A stretch of DNA of 64,000 nt from Gemmatimonadaceae bacterium (GTDB taxonomy: Bacteria; Gemmatimonadota; Gemmatimonadetes; Gemmatimonadales; Gemmatimonadaceae). Position 1 is the first letter of the stretch; the number at the start of each line of letters is the position of its first letter. Below, in pieces: positions 31,950-39,987 of the stretch. Below the pieces are notes generated by a model. The model was given only the letters and a program-made list of their open reading frames with translations. It made no database searches and was not told the origin of the DNA. The stretch spans positions 1-64,000 of the forward strand of contig JADZDM010000021.1 in the NCBI GenBank assembly GCA_020851035.1. Direction: 5' to 3'. The translations under genes were made by a program, and so were the position numbers.

Positions 31950-33035
31950 TCAGATCGTGCGCCGGATGCTGGCCGGACGCACGAGCACACCGCCGGACCC
32001 CGTCTCGATGGTCACGCGCGAGCGGCCGGTCCCGATGCGACCATCCAGCTCCCCCCGCTCACGGCGGGAGACCGCCATCGGTACGGCGGACTCGACCCCG
32101 CCGGAGCCAGCCGAGAGACGCAGCTCCGCGTTGAAGTCGTCAGGTGCGATGAGGGTGACGGAGCCGCTGCCCGTTTCCACATCCAGGTCGCCCGCCGAGC
32201 TGCGCGGCGCCACTTCCACCGACCCGCTGCCCGTCTCGAGCCGCATCGACGCCGCCTCGATGCCGAGGGCGCTGATGCGTCCGGATCCGGTCTCGAGCGC
32301 GAGGTGGTCGGTGGCCCGGCAGCGCACCACACTCAGTGCACCGCTCCCCGATTCGATCCGCACCGCGGTCGCGCCATCGATGTCACTCGCGGTCACCGAT
32401 CCACTCCCGGTCTCGACGTCGAGGTCGCCGTCGTGCCGCGTGACGGCGACGGCACCCGATCCAGTCTCGAGCCGGAGCGGACCGCGCGTCTCACCAGTGC
32501 GGATGGTGCCCGAGCCGGTCTCCAGCGACAGCGCGCGCATCGTTCCGCGTGCGGCGATGTCCCCGAGACCCAGGTGCAGTTCGAGCGACACCCCGGCCGG
32601 CACGCGTACCACGAGGTCGGCCGACGCCTCGGCGCCGCCGTCGTGACTGAGCCGGACTCGCCGGCCATCGCCGCCGGACATTCCGAACCGCCCGTCGTCG
32701 CGGAGGCGGATCGTGGTGGAGTAGCGCCGCGCCGCATGCGCCTCGTCCGCGGCCCGGATCACGTCGGCGGGGTGGAAGATCCGCAGCGTCTGCGCGCCAT
32801 CGAGGACGCCGGTGCGGGTCACGAGCTGTCCGGCATGTGCGCCGAGCCGCGTGACCTCCACCTCGACGTCGTCGGAGGTGCCCTGCTCCACCCGCACCGT
32901 GCCGATGAGGTTCCAGATGGCGACGCGACCGCTGGCGGGGGTGAGTCGCACGACCTGCTGCGCGCCGAGTCGTGAACCCACGGCAAGGCAGGCCAGGCTG
33001 GCGACCAGGACGACGGAACGGCGGGAAGCCGGCAT
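31950..33035 (-). CDS. Secreted DUF4097-type beta-repeat protein
   Basis: The 361-residue product has a signal peptide (RSVVLVASLACLAVGSRLGAQ). From about residue 150 it contains nine degenerate ~20-residue units built around [LVI]-E-T-G-S-G-x-[VIL], for example SLETGSGTIRT, DVETGSGSVTA, RIESGSGALSV and TIETGSGGVLV. This is the parallel beta-helix pattern of DUF4097/DUF2807 proteins. The regular ladder would form an elongated periplasmic or surface rod; no enzyme motif is visible. ATG 33035 begins the signal peptide, whereas the frame upstream to 33107 is Pro-rich. Confidence 0.88.
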   Translation of the reverse strand: MPASRRSVVLVASLACLAVGSRLGAQQVVRLTPASGRVAIWNLIGTVRVEQGTSDDVEVEVTRLGAHAGQLVTRTGVLDGAQTLRIFHPADVIRAADEAHAARRYSTTIRLRDDGRFGMSGGDGRRVRLSHDGGAEASADLVVRVPAGVSLELHLGLGDIAARGTMRALSLETGSGTIRTGETRGPLRLETGSGAVAVTRHDGDLDVETGSGSVTASDIDGATAVRIESGSGALSVVRCRATDHLALETGSGRISALGIEAASMRLETGSGSVEVAPRSSAGDLDVETGSGSVTLIAPDDFNAELRLSAGSGGVESAVPMAVSRRERGELDGRIGTGRSRVTIETGSGGVLVRPASIRRTI

Positions 33036-33154
33036 CGGGATGCTCCGGGAATGGGGAGGGCGATGGAATGGAGGTCCGTACGGCGCGGCGCCGGTGCCGG
33101 GTTTCACCGCCGCCGGTGGTTGGCAGAAGGGCGCCGCCGCACGAGTTTGTCTGC

Positions 33155-33907
33155 ATGTCCACTGACGCCAGCACCGGTGCCGGGGCCGCCGGCGGAGCGG
33201 CGCTCCTGCCCGGATTCGCGGTCACCGCACTCACGCCCGACGACACCTCGGCGCTGGCGTGCGCGATGCTGATCGCGCTGCTGGCCTCGGAGGGGGGCAA
33301 CGTGGCGGCGATGGTCCCGGTGGAGACCGGGGTGGACGATCCCTGCGAGCAGGGGAGCCGTGGCGCGCTCATCCGCTGGGCGGCCGGCCACCTGGACAAC
33401 CCGCGCGACGTGACGCCGTTCGCGCTGGAGCATCCGCGATCCGCGATGCACGCGGCCGATGCCTCGGGCACGCTGCTGCACCACGCGGCGTTCGATCGCG
33501 CTCGGGAGGAACTCTCGGACGGGCGGTCCGTGCTGGTGGTGCACGATGCGGTCGGCCTGCTCGACCCGATCTCGCCATCGCAGTCGATGCTCGAGATGGT
33601 GGCGCGGTGGCGGCTGTCGGTGGTGATCGTGGAACCGGTGACCCGGTGGGCCGTCGGGCATGTGCGGCTGATCGCGGCCGCGCTTCTGGCCCATGACGTG
33701 CGGATTGCTGGCGTGATACTGGCAGACGCACACCTTCTGCACGAGGAGCCGGAGATCATCGGCGCGACCTGCGAGACGCTGGGTGCGCTGCTGGAGTGCC
33801 CGGTGGTCCTGATGCCGCGGGTGATCTCGGTGCACGATCGTGGTGAACTCCTGACGGCGGCGCACGAGTGCGGGCTGCATCGTATCACAGCGCGTCGGCT
33901 GGCCTGA
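33155..33907 (+). CDS. BioD (dethiobiotin synthetase)-like protein without a Walker A motif
   Basis: The 250-residue protein follows the BioD fold: an early strand-helix region, then [14 protein letters not shown] (BioD: KPVETG), [15 protein letters not shown] (BioD: VEGAGGLLVP), [26 protein letters not shown] and VAGVIL-like IAGVILADA. The P-loop that should read GTDTxVGKT is [14 protein letters not shown] (residues ~25-38). It lacks the glycines and the Lys/Thr that bind ATP and Mg. No biotin genes are adjacent. It may be a non-catalytic or repurposed relative. ATG 33155 was chosen over upstream in-frame codons because homology starts there. Confidence 0.65.
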   Translation: MSTDASTGAGAAGGAALLPGFAVTALTPDDTSALACAMLIALLASEGGNVAAMVPVETGVDDPCEQGSRGALIRWAAGHLDNPRDVTPFALEHPRSAMHAADASGTLLHHAAFDRAREELSDGRSVLVVHDAVGLLDPISPSQSMLEMVARWRLSVVIVEPVTRWAVGHVRLIAAALLAHDVRIAGVILADAHLLHEEPEIIGATCETLGALLECPVVLMPRVISVHDRGELLTAAHECGLHRITARRLA

Positions 33908-33965
33908 CCCGGCGCCCCGGAGCCCGCCGCCAGGCGGCGCACGCTTCCCTCACCGATCGACCCTG

Positions 33966-34607
33966 ATGACTTCCATCGCTGACCTCCGGCGCGACTACGC
34001 GCTGGCGTCACTCGACACGGCCGACGTGGTCCCCGACCCGATCGAGCAGTTCTCGCGCTGGTTCGCGAACGCCGTGGATGCGGCCGCGACCGAGCCGAAC
34101 GCCATGACGCTCGCCACGGTCGATGCCGATGGCGCGCCAGATGCCCGCGTGGTGCTGCTCAAGGGTGTGGATTCCCGCGGCTTCACCTTCTTCACCGACT
34201 ACCGGAGTCAGAAGGGGCGCGACCTGCTGGCACGGCCCGCGGCGGCGCTGGTGTTCTTCTGGCACGAGCTGGAGCGCCAGGTCCGCATCCGGGGCACGGT
34301 GCAGCAGCTCGGCCGGGACGAGTCGGCGGCGTACTACGAGTCCCGTCCGCGGGGCAGCCGGATCGGCGCCTGGGCCAGTGAGCAGAGCAGCACCCTCCCC
34401 GACCGCGCCACGCTGGAATCGCGCGTCCGGGACGCCGACGCGCGGTTCCCGGGTGAGACGGAGGTGCCGCTTCCGCCGCACTGGGGCGGCTACCTCGTCG
34501 CGCCGGTGATGCTCGAATTCTGGCAGGGCCGGCAGAGCCGCCTGCACGACCGGCTGCGCTACCGGCGCACCGAGGGCGGCTGGGTGCTGGAGCGGCTCTC
34601 GCCCTGA
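33966..34607 (+). CDS. pdxH: Pyridoxamine 5'-phosphate oxidase
   Basis: The 213-residue protein has the FMN split-barrel and family signatures: [82 protein letters not shown] and the C-terminal [17 protein letters not shown]. The last is the signature loop contacting PLP. It oxidises PNP/PMP to PLP in the cytoplasm. Length is normal. It stands alone between the BioD-like and SDR genes on the same strand. Confidence 0.95.
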   Translation: MTSIADLRRDYALASLDTADVVPDPIEQFSRWFANAVDAAATEPNAMTLATVDADGAPDARVVLLKGVDSRGFTFFTDYRSQKGRDLLARPAAALVFFWHELERQVRIRGTVQQLGRDESAAYYESRPRGSRIGAWASEQSSTLPDRATLESRVRDADARFPGETEVPLPPHWGGYLVAPVMLEFWQGRQSRLHDRLRYRRTEGGWVLERLSP

Positions 34608-34656
34608 GGGTGCGGGCGGATGAAACCGGGAGGGTGCCGGTGTCATTCGCCCCAGC

Positions 34657-35403
34657 ATGACGCCTTCCGTTCATCTCATCCTCGGTGCCACCGGTGGCAT
34701 CGGGTCCGTGCTCGCGCGACAGCTCGCCGCCTCCGGTGCGCAGCTGATGCTCGGTGCGCGCAATGCGGACGCCCTCCACGCGCTGGCCACGGAGCTGGGG
34801 GCCGGCCAGCAGGTGGTCGATGCGACGCGGGCCGAGGAGATCGAGCAGGTGGTGGAGGCGACGGTGTCGCGGTTCGGGCGGCTGGATGGTGCGGTGAACT
34901 GCGTGGGCTCGCTGCTGCTCAAGCCGGCGCACCTCACGCGGCCGGAGGAGTTCGACGAGGTGATCGCCGTGAACCTCCGCTCGGCGTTCGCCCTGGTGCG
35001 CTCGGCCACGCGCGCGATGATGACCAACACCGCGCCGGCGGGCGGCAGCATCGTGCTGGTGTCCTCGGCGGCGGCGCGCATCGGGCTCGCGAATCACGAG
35101 GCGATCGCCGCGGCGAAGGCCGGCATCATCGGCCTGACGCTGTCGGCCGCCGCGAGTTACGCGGCGAAGCAGGTCCGCGTGAACGCCGTCGCACCGGGGC
35201 TGGTGCGCACACCGCTCACCGCGCGCATCACGGTCAGTGCCCCGGCCGAACAGGCGTCGGTGGCGATGCATGCGCTCGGCCGGCTCGGTGAGCCGTCGGA
35301 CGTGGCGAATGCGATCGCCTTCCTGCTCGACCCACGGAACGCGTGGACCACCGGGCAGGTGCTGGGCGTGGATGGCGGGCTCGGGACACTGCGCAGCCGG
35401 TGA
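34657..35403 (+). CDS. Short-chain dehydrogenase/reductase with the catalytic Tyr replaced
   Basis: The 248-residue protein has the Rossmann motif GATGGIG (10-16), NCVG, NLRSAF and Ser137 (VLVSSAAAR). The YxxxK catalytic motif reads I150-A-A-A-K154 (in LANHEAIAAAKAGIIGL), so the active-site Tyr is an Ile while the Lys is kept. The C-terminal GEPSDVANAIAFLLDPRNAWTTG block is intact. Catalysis by the standard Ser-Tyr-Lys mechanism is unlikely; it may be non-enzymatic or use another acid. The clean fold and codon pattern argue against a pseudogene. It lies 49 bp after pdxH, possibly in the same transcript. Confidence 0.82.
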   Translation: MTPSVHLILGATGGIGSVLARQLAASGAQLMLGARNADALHALATELGAGQQVVDATRAEEIEQVVEATVSRFGRLDGAVNCVGSLLLKPAHLTRPEEFDEVIAVNLRSAFALVRSATRAMMTNTAPAGGSIVLVSSAAARIGLANHEAIAAAKAGIIGLTLSAAASYAAKQVRVNAVAPGLVRTPLTARITVSAPAEQASVAMHALGRLGEPSDVANAIAFLLDPRNAWTTGQVLGVDGGLGTLRSR

Positions 35404-35412
35404 GCGCCTGCG

Positions 35413-35772
35413 TCAGCGGCGCGCGCGCGGTGCGGACTGCGCCGCATGCCACGCGCGCGCGGCGGGCGAGAACAGGCCCGCCAGCCCGGTGACCAGCACG
35501 AGGGCGGCCACCGCGTAGGGCAACATCGCGACACGGTGCGGCCAGGTGAGCACGAGGCCCACCGTGAGCGGCAGGAGCGCAATGCCGGCCACGAGGCAGA
35601 GCGCAGCGCGGCTGAATCGCCACCGGCGCCAGCATGCGGCCGCGAGCAGTGGCAGGAGCAGGAAGAGCAGGCCGGCGAGCGGCGCGCCGCCCCGCGTGGT
35701 GGTGACCGAGAGGGCGACGCCGGTGAGTGCGATCGCCGCGAGGGACGCGAGCACCGTCCGCGGCGGGTGCAT
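35413..35772 (-). CDS. Small polytopic membrane protein of unknown function
   Basis: The 119-residue product has four hydrophobic segments (LASLAAIALTGVALSV, LAGLLFLLLPLLAAACW, ALCLVAGIALLPLTVGLVL, AVAALVLVTGLAGLF) and a basic tail. ATG 35772 overlaps the stop of the upstream TPR gene by one base (TGATG), so the two are co-translated. It is convergent with the SDR gene 9 bp away. No family recognised. Confidence 0.65.
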   Translation of the reverse strand: MHPPRTVLASLAAIALTGVALSVTTTRGGAPLAGLLFLLLPLLAAACWRRWRFSRAALCLVAGIALLPLTVGLVLTWPHRVAMLPYAVAALVLVTGLAGLFSPAARAWHAAQSAPRARR

Positions 35773-36743
35773 CAGCGCACGCGGTCGAGCGACACCTGCG
35801 CATCACGCATCTTCGGGTTCGATCGCAGCGCCGCCTGGTACTCGGCGCGGGCCTCGGCATTTCGCTTCTGGCGCTCGTAGATCTGCCCGAGGCGATAGTG
35901 GGCATTGGCGACCGGTGGATCCGACGGTCCCCGGGTGCCGCGCAGGTACTGCTGCAGCGCCTGCTCGCCGAGTGCGAGCTGTGCGCCGGTGACGGCGGCG
36001 GTGCGTCCGAGGCTGAAGAGTGCGAACATGCGGTGGGTGCCGCGGGCCTGCCAGCGGGTGATGGTGGCGAACGCCGCAGCAGCCCGCTGTCCGTCGGCCT
36101 GCACGGCGGAGAGGTTGGCCCATCCCAGCAGGCTGTCGGGGAACTGCACGGTGGCCTGCGTGAGGAGGCGCTCGACGGCGACGTTGTCGTGGCCCGCCGA
36201 GGCAACGGCGAGGCTGGCGCCGAGGCCGCGGAAAGCATTCAGGCGCGTGATGGCCTCGGCCTGCTGGCCGGCGAGCGTGAGGCTCCCGCCGAGGGTGGCG
36301 GGCACCTCGATGAGGTACTGCATCAGCCCTTCACGCGCGTCGATGTTCGTGCCGTCGAGGGCGATGGCGGTGCTGTAGGCATCGCGGACCTGCGGGGCGA
36401 GGCGCGCCTTGGTCGCGGCATCGCCGATGCGCGCGAGTTGCCCGGTGATGTTGCCGACCCAGAGGAAGGCGGCACTGCTGCGCGGGTTGCCGCGCGCGGC
36501 GCGCCGGAACTGCGCGGCAGCGCTGTCCCACCGCGCCCCCATGACGCTCATGCAGCCGGCCGCGAACTCGGCCACCGGCGTGACCGGTCGTGCCGCCATC
36601 GCCCGTTGCACGGCGACGCGGTCGACGGCGCTGCCGGTGATGGCGCGTTCGCAGGTCCGTGCGTCGGCGAGGGTCTGACCGTGCACCGGCGCGGCGAGCA
36701 GGGCGACGGCGCAGGCAGCGAGGGAGTGCCGGTGGGGCAGCAT
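35772..36743 (-). CDS. Secreted tetratricopeptide-repeat protein
   Basis: The 323-residue product has a signal peptide (LAACAVALLAAPVHGQ) and helical TPR-like repeats. The clearest is near the C-terminus: ANAHYRLGQIYERQKRNAEA followed by RAEYQAALRSNPK. Earlier units include SSAAFLWVGNITGQLARIGD and DSLLGWANLSAVQADGQR. It probably acts as a periplasmic scaffold. ATG 36743 starts the signal peptide; the open frame continues to 36926 only because it crosses the palindromic repeat upstream. It is coupled to the small membrane protein downstream. Confidence 0.78.
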   Translation of the reverse strand: MLPHRHSLAACAVALLAAPVHGQTLADARTCERAITGSAVDRVAVQRAMAARPVTPVAEFAAGCMSVMGARWDSAAAQFRRAARGNPRSSAAFLWVGNITGQLARIGDAATKARLAPQVRDAYSTAIALDGTNIDAREGLMQYLIEVPATLGGSLTLAGQQAEAITRLNAFRGLGASLAVASAGHDNVAVERLLTQATVQFPDSLLGWANLSAVQADGQRAAAAFATITRWQARGTHRMFALFSLGRTAAVTGAQLALGEQALQQYLRGTRGPSDPPVANAHYRLGQIYERQKRNAEARAEYQAALRSNPKMRDAQVSLDRVR

Positions 36744-36772
36744 GGACTCGGGGGTGTGCGAAGTGGGACTCG

Positions 36773-36930
36773 TGGCGTGTAATCGAAGTTCCGGACGCAG
36801 TCGCCGGGCGGGGCATCCCGGCTGGCGGCGTTGAACATCCTCGCAATACCGCTGGTATTGCTGCGGTGTTCGCCTGGCCATCCGGGCGCCCCATCCGGCT
36901 TTGTGCCATCCGAACTTCGAATACACGCCA
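36773..36930. repeat. 158-bp imperfect palindrome with ~22-bp terminal inverted repeats (MITE-like or cruciform element)
   Basis: The left arm TGGCGTGTAATCGAAGTTCC (from 36773) is matched by the right arm ending CGAACTTCGAATACACGCCA (to 36930), with one mismatch and one bulge. Complementarity continues inward (GCCGG...GGGGC...CCCGG blocks, GAACA/TGTTC) to a perfect central hairpin, GCAATACC (36843-36850) and GGTATTGC (36854-36861), with a 3-nt loop. It sits between the TPR gene start and the end of the thioredoxin-like gene. No obvious target-site duplication flanks it. Confidence 0.7.
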
Positions 36931-37491
36931 TTAGCGGCCGCGCATGACCGGCAGCCATCGCCCGATCACGTCGGGACCGGGATAGCCCGGCACCGTCTCG
37001 ACGATGCGGCCGGTGCTGTCGGTGCGCGCGAAGACGGGCGTGCCGGGAATGTTGAAGGTGAGCAGGACCTGGTCGCCCTCACCATCCGGGCCGGCGCTGA
37101 AGGCCCCGCGCACGCCCATCTCGGCGAGCATCGCGCGACCGGCAGCGGCCCCTTCCAGGGTCACGACGCGCAGCATCGGAACCGGGTCACTCCCCTGCAG
37201 CGACGCGATGTCGCGCAGTGCGAGGCGGCAGAACGAGCAGGTCTTCGAGTTCACCATCAGGATGGCCGGCCGGCCCGCCGGTGCGAGCGGCAGGCGCAGG
37301 TTGGCGCTGTCGCGCACGACGATGCCGGTGACGGCCGCGCGGGCCTGTCCGACCGCCGGATCGTCGGTGCGCAACGTCGGATCGGGGCTGCGCTCGATCG
37401 TGAGGCGGCCGATGAGCGCGAGTGCGAGTGCGCCGGCGATGACCCAGGCCACCATCTCCCGCCGTTCGATGCCGCCGCTGCCGCCGCTCAT
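36931..37491 (-). CDS. Membrane-anchored thioredoxin-like protein
   Basis: The 186-residue product has one N-terminal membrane helix (EMVAWVIAGALALALIGRL) and a periplasmic thioredoxin-like domain with the redox pair in NSKTCSFCRLALRDI and the cis-Pro loop NIPGTPVFARTDSTGRI. It may transfer electrons or oxidise thiols outside the inner membrane. ATG 37491 overlaps the RsgA stop by 4 nt (ATGA), so it is translated with rsgA and the small gene before it. Its last codons abut the palindromic repeat. Confidence 0.78.
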   Translation of the reverse strand: MSGGSGGIERREMVAWVIAGALALALIGRLTIERSPDPTLRTDDPAVGQARAAVTGIVVRDSANLRLPLAPAGRPAILMVNSKTCSFCRLALRDIASLQGSDPVPMLRVVTLEGAAAGRAMLAEMGVRGAFSAGPDGEGDQVLLTFNIPGTPVFARTDSTGRIVETVPGYPGPDVIGRWLPVMRGR

Positions 37492-38543
37492 GCCTTCTCC
37501 CAGCTGGCCGCCTCGCCTGCCAGTTCATCGAGCAGGCGCACGTACGTGTCGTACCGCGTGGCGGAGATCACGTCGCGGGCACGGGCCTCGCGCACGGCAC
37601 ACCCGGGTTCGACGACATGCACACAATCCGCGAACCGGCACTCACCGAGGAACGGCCGGAACTCGGGGAAGTATCCGTCGAGGTGTTCGGCCGTGAGCCC
37701 CCACATGCCGATCTCGCGGAGGCCGGGCGTGTCGACGACGTAGCCGCCGCCGGGCAGCGGGTGGAGCAACGCACCGACGGTGGTGTGCCGGCCCTTGTTC
37801 ACGCTCTGCGAGATCTCGCCGACACGCAGGTCGAGGCCCGCGAACATGGCGTTCATCAGGCTGCTCTTCCCGACGCCACTCGGCCCGCTGAGCACCGTGG
37901 TGCGGTCCTCGAGCACGCCGCGCAGCGCGTCGAGCCCGCGGCCGGTGGTGGTGCTGGTGACGTGCACCGGGTAGCCCGCGCGTTCGTAGTCGGCGAAGCG
38001 CAGGCGCACGCTTTCCGGCGAGACGAGGTCCGACTTGTTGATCACCACGCGGGCGGCGATGTCGTTGGCTTCCGCGATGATGAGGAAGCGGTCGATCATG
38101 CGCGGGTGCGGTTCCGGGTTCGCGGCGGCGAAGACGAGCAGCACCTGGTCGACGTTGGCGGCGACGATGCGCTCGCCGTGGGCGCCGCCGGGCGCGCGGC
38201 GTGCGAGTTGCGACCGACGCGGCTGGATGGCCGCGATGGTCCAGCTCCCGCCGTCACCGTCCTGCTCCAGCTGCACCTCGTCGCCCACGGCGAGCTTGAG
38301 CGCGGGCGCGTCGAGGTCGTCGGTGCGCTCGGTGGCGCGGGACCGCACGCTGGCGCGGGCGCGGTTGCCGTCGCGGTCGGCGCGGGCCTGCTTGGCCTTC
38401 GCGTCATCGTGGCGCTTGAGCCGCCCGCGCAGTGCCGCATCAACCACCTCGCCGCCATCGGTGCGCTGCACGCGCCAGATGCCGCCGGTGCCACCGAGGA
38501 CCCGCCCGAGCATGGGAGTGGGGAGCGTCCCGGGGTCAGTCAT
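37488..38543 (-). CDS. rsgA: Ribosome small-subunit-dependent GTPase A
   Basis: The 351-residue protein has an N-terminal OB-fold (residues ~10-110), a circularly permuted GTPase domain with NKSDL (G4) before SGPSGVGKSSL (G1) and DTPGLRE (G3), and a C-terminal zinc finger (CRFADCVHVVEPGCAV). It helps mature the 30S subunit. ATG 38543 (MTDPGTLPTPMLGRVL) fits the usual start; upstream in-frame codons to 38786 are antisense-like Arg-rich sequence. The linker between OB strands is unusually basic and long (RGRLKRHDDAKAKQARADRD). The gene overlaps both neighbours by 4 nt. Confidence 0.95.
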   Translation of the reverse strand: MTDPGTLPTPMLGRVLGGTGGIWRVQRTDGGEVVDAALRGRLKRHDDAKAKQARADRDGNRARASVRSRATERTDDLDAPALKLAVGDEVQLEQDGDGGSWTIAAIQPRRSQLARRAPGGAHGERIVAANVDQVLLVFAAANPEPHPRMIDRFLIIAEANDIAARVVINKSDLVSPESVRLRFADYERAGYPVHVTSTTTGRGLDALRGVLEDRTTVLSGPSGVGKSSLMNAMFAGLDLRVGEISQSVNKGRHTTVGALLHPLPGGGYVVDTPGLREIGMWGLTAEHLDGYFPEFRPFLGECRFADCVHVVEPGCAVREARARDVISATRYDTYVRLLDELAGEAASWEKA

Positions 38544-38947
38544 GCGCCGCCGGGGCTGACGTCGTCGTCGCGCATCACGTCGAACCACCGGCGCGCCGGC
38601 GCCGGTGCCGTCTCCGCGATGCGCTGCTCGAGGCAGGCGCGTGCGGCCTGCAGCGGGAAGGCACCGAGCGCATCGCACGCGGCCGCCTGCGAACCGGCGC
38701 GGGTGAGGTAGTCGGTCTCGAGGTGCCCGTCGACGCCCGACGCACCGATGCGGCGCCAGCGCAGGAACATCAGGTAGGCGGCCCACTGCGTGCCGGCGTC
38801 GTTCACCTGGTCCACGCAGAGCTCGACCGAGTAGGAGAAGCCGTCGCTGCCCTCGAAGGCGGCCGGGCGGCCGTGCACCAGCGCGTAGCCGCCGATGGTG
38901 CCGGCGTCACCCAGCGCGTGGTCGGCGGGCAGGTGCTGGCCGCTCAC
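38540..38947 (-). CDS. Hypothetical protein upstream of rsgA
   Basis: I do not recognise this 135-residue soluble protein. Recognisable stretches are GTIGGYALVHGRPAAFEGSD, YSVELCVDQVNDAGTQWAAY and LMFLRWRRIGASGVDGHLET. It has no signal peptide. Its TGA overlaps the rsgA ATG (4 nt), and it begins 7 bp after the proline dehydrogenase stop, so the four genes from 39896 down to 36931 form one likely operon. Codon use matches the surroundings. Confidence 0.7.
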   Translation of the reverse strand: MSGQHLPADHALGDAGTIGGYALVHGRPAAFEGSDGFSYSVELCVDQVNDAGTQWAAYLMFLRWRRIGASGVDGHLETDYLTRAGSQAAACDALGAFPLQAARACLEQRIAETAPAPARRWFDVMRDDDVSPGGA

Positions 38948-38954
38948 GCGGCAC

Positions 38955-39896
38955 TCACGCGCCGCGGCGTCCGCCGACCCACTCGCGCACCACGTTGCCC
39001 GTCATGAAGGCCACGTTCGCCGGCCGTTCCGCCAGCCGGCGCATGAGGTACGGGTACCACTGCGTGCCGAACGGCACGTAGCAGCGCATGCGGTAGCCGT
39101 CGCGCACCAGCGCCTCCTGGAGGTCGCGCCGCACGCCGTAGAGCATCTGGAACTCGAAGCGGTCGCTGGCGATGCCCTTCTCGGTCGCGAAGCGCCGCGC
39201 CTCGGCGATGATCGCCTCGTCATGGGTGGCGATGCCGGGGTAGTTGCCGTGCTCGATCAGGTGGTGCATGGCCTTCACGTAGTTCCGGTCCACGTCGGCC
39301 TTGTCGGGGAATGCCACCTCGGCGGGCTCCTTGTAGGCACCCTTGCAGATGCGCACCCGGGCGCCGATCTCGACTGCACGCTGCACGTCCTTCTCGGTGC
39401 GGTACAGGTAGCTCTGGAGCACCACCCCGACGTTGGCGCGATAGTCGGGGTAGAAGTGCTGCTCGAACAGGTCGAGCGTCTTCTGCGTGTACGCGCTGGA
39501 CTCCATGTCGAGGCGCACGAAGGTGCCGTACTGCTTCGCGCGGTCGAGGATCTCGCGGGTGACGCGGATGCAGAGCTCGTCACTGATGTCCATGCCCATC
39601 GCGGTGAGCTTCAGCGAGACGTTGGCGTCGAGCTTCTGCCGGTGGATCAGGTCCAGCAGGCCGAGGTACTCGCGCTGCGTGGCGTATGCCTCCTTCTCGT
39701 TCGTCGTGCTCTCGCCGAGGAGGTCGAGCGAGGCGCTGATGCCCTTGCCGTTCAGCACCCGCACCGCCTCGATGGCCGTCGTGACCGTCTCGCCGGCCAC
39801 GAAGCGGGAGGCGAAGCTCTTCGCGACACCGTTGTGCCGGACGAAGTTGAAGATGCCCTGCTGGCCGGAGAGGTAGAGGAGCGCGTTGCGCAGCAT
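38955..39896 (-). CDS. Proline dehydrogenase (monofunctional)
   Basis: The 313-residue protein is a flavin-dependent TIM-barrel enzyme oxidising proline to pyrroline-5-carboxylate. Family blocks include SLDLLGEST, LDANVSLKLTAMGMDISDEL, FVRLDMESSAYTQ, VVLQSYLYRTEKD, RICKGAYKEPAEVAFPDK, FEFQMLYGVRRDLQ and the C-terminal VPFGTQWYPYLMRRLAERP, which binds substrate. Length matches single-domain PRODHs; the P5C dehydrogenase must be elsewhere. ATG 39896 (MLRNALLYLSG) is the usual start; the upstream in-frame ATG at 39947 would add 17 unlikely residues. Confidence 0.94.
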   Translation of the reverse strand: MLRNALLYLSGQQGIFNFVRHNGVAKSFASRFVAGETVTTAIEAVRVLNGKGISASLDLLGESTTNEKEAYATQREYLGLLDLIHRQKLDANVSLKLTAMGMDISDELCIRVTREILDRAKQYGTFVRLDMESSAYTQKTLDLFEQHFYPDYRANVGVVLQSYLYRTEKDVQRAVEIGARVRICKGAYKEPAEVAFPDKADVDRNYVKAMHHLIEHGNYPGIATHDEAIIAEARRFATEKGIASDRFEFQMLYGVRRDLQEALVRDGYRMRCYVPFGTQWYPYLMRRLAERPANVAFMTGNVVREWVGGRRGA

Positions 39897-39954
39897 CAGG
39901 ATGGCGGGAGTCTGGTGGGCGCGCCGCGGCGGTTCGCCGGGGTGCAAGCCCCCG

Positions 39955-39960
39955 AATATA
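39955..39960 (-). promoter_or_regulatory. Candidate -10 element for proline dehydrogenase operon
   Basis: TATATT on the minus strand (39960-39955) is a near-consensus -10, 58 nt before the ATG at 39896. It lies in the short gap to the M14 peptidase gene stop (39988). Confidence 0.4.
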
Positions 39961-39987
39961 GCCGCGGGGTCGCGCCAGTCCCGCTGC

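Noticed and set aside
36773-36930. Integron attC site
   Set aside because: Length and palindromy fit, but the conserved RYYYAAC/GTTRRRY ends are absent and no integrase or cassette array is present.
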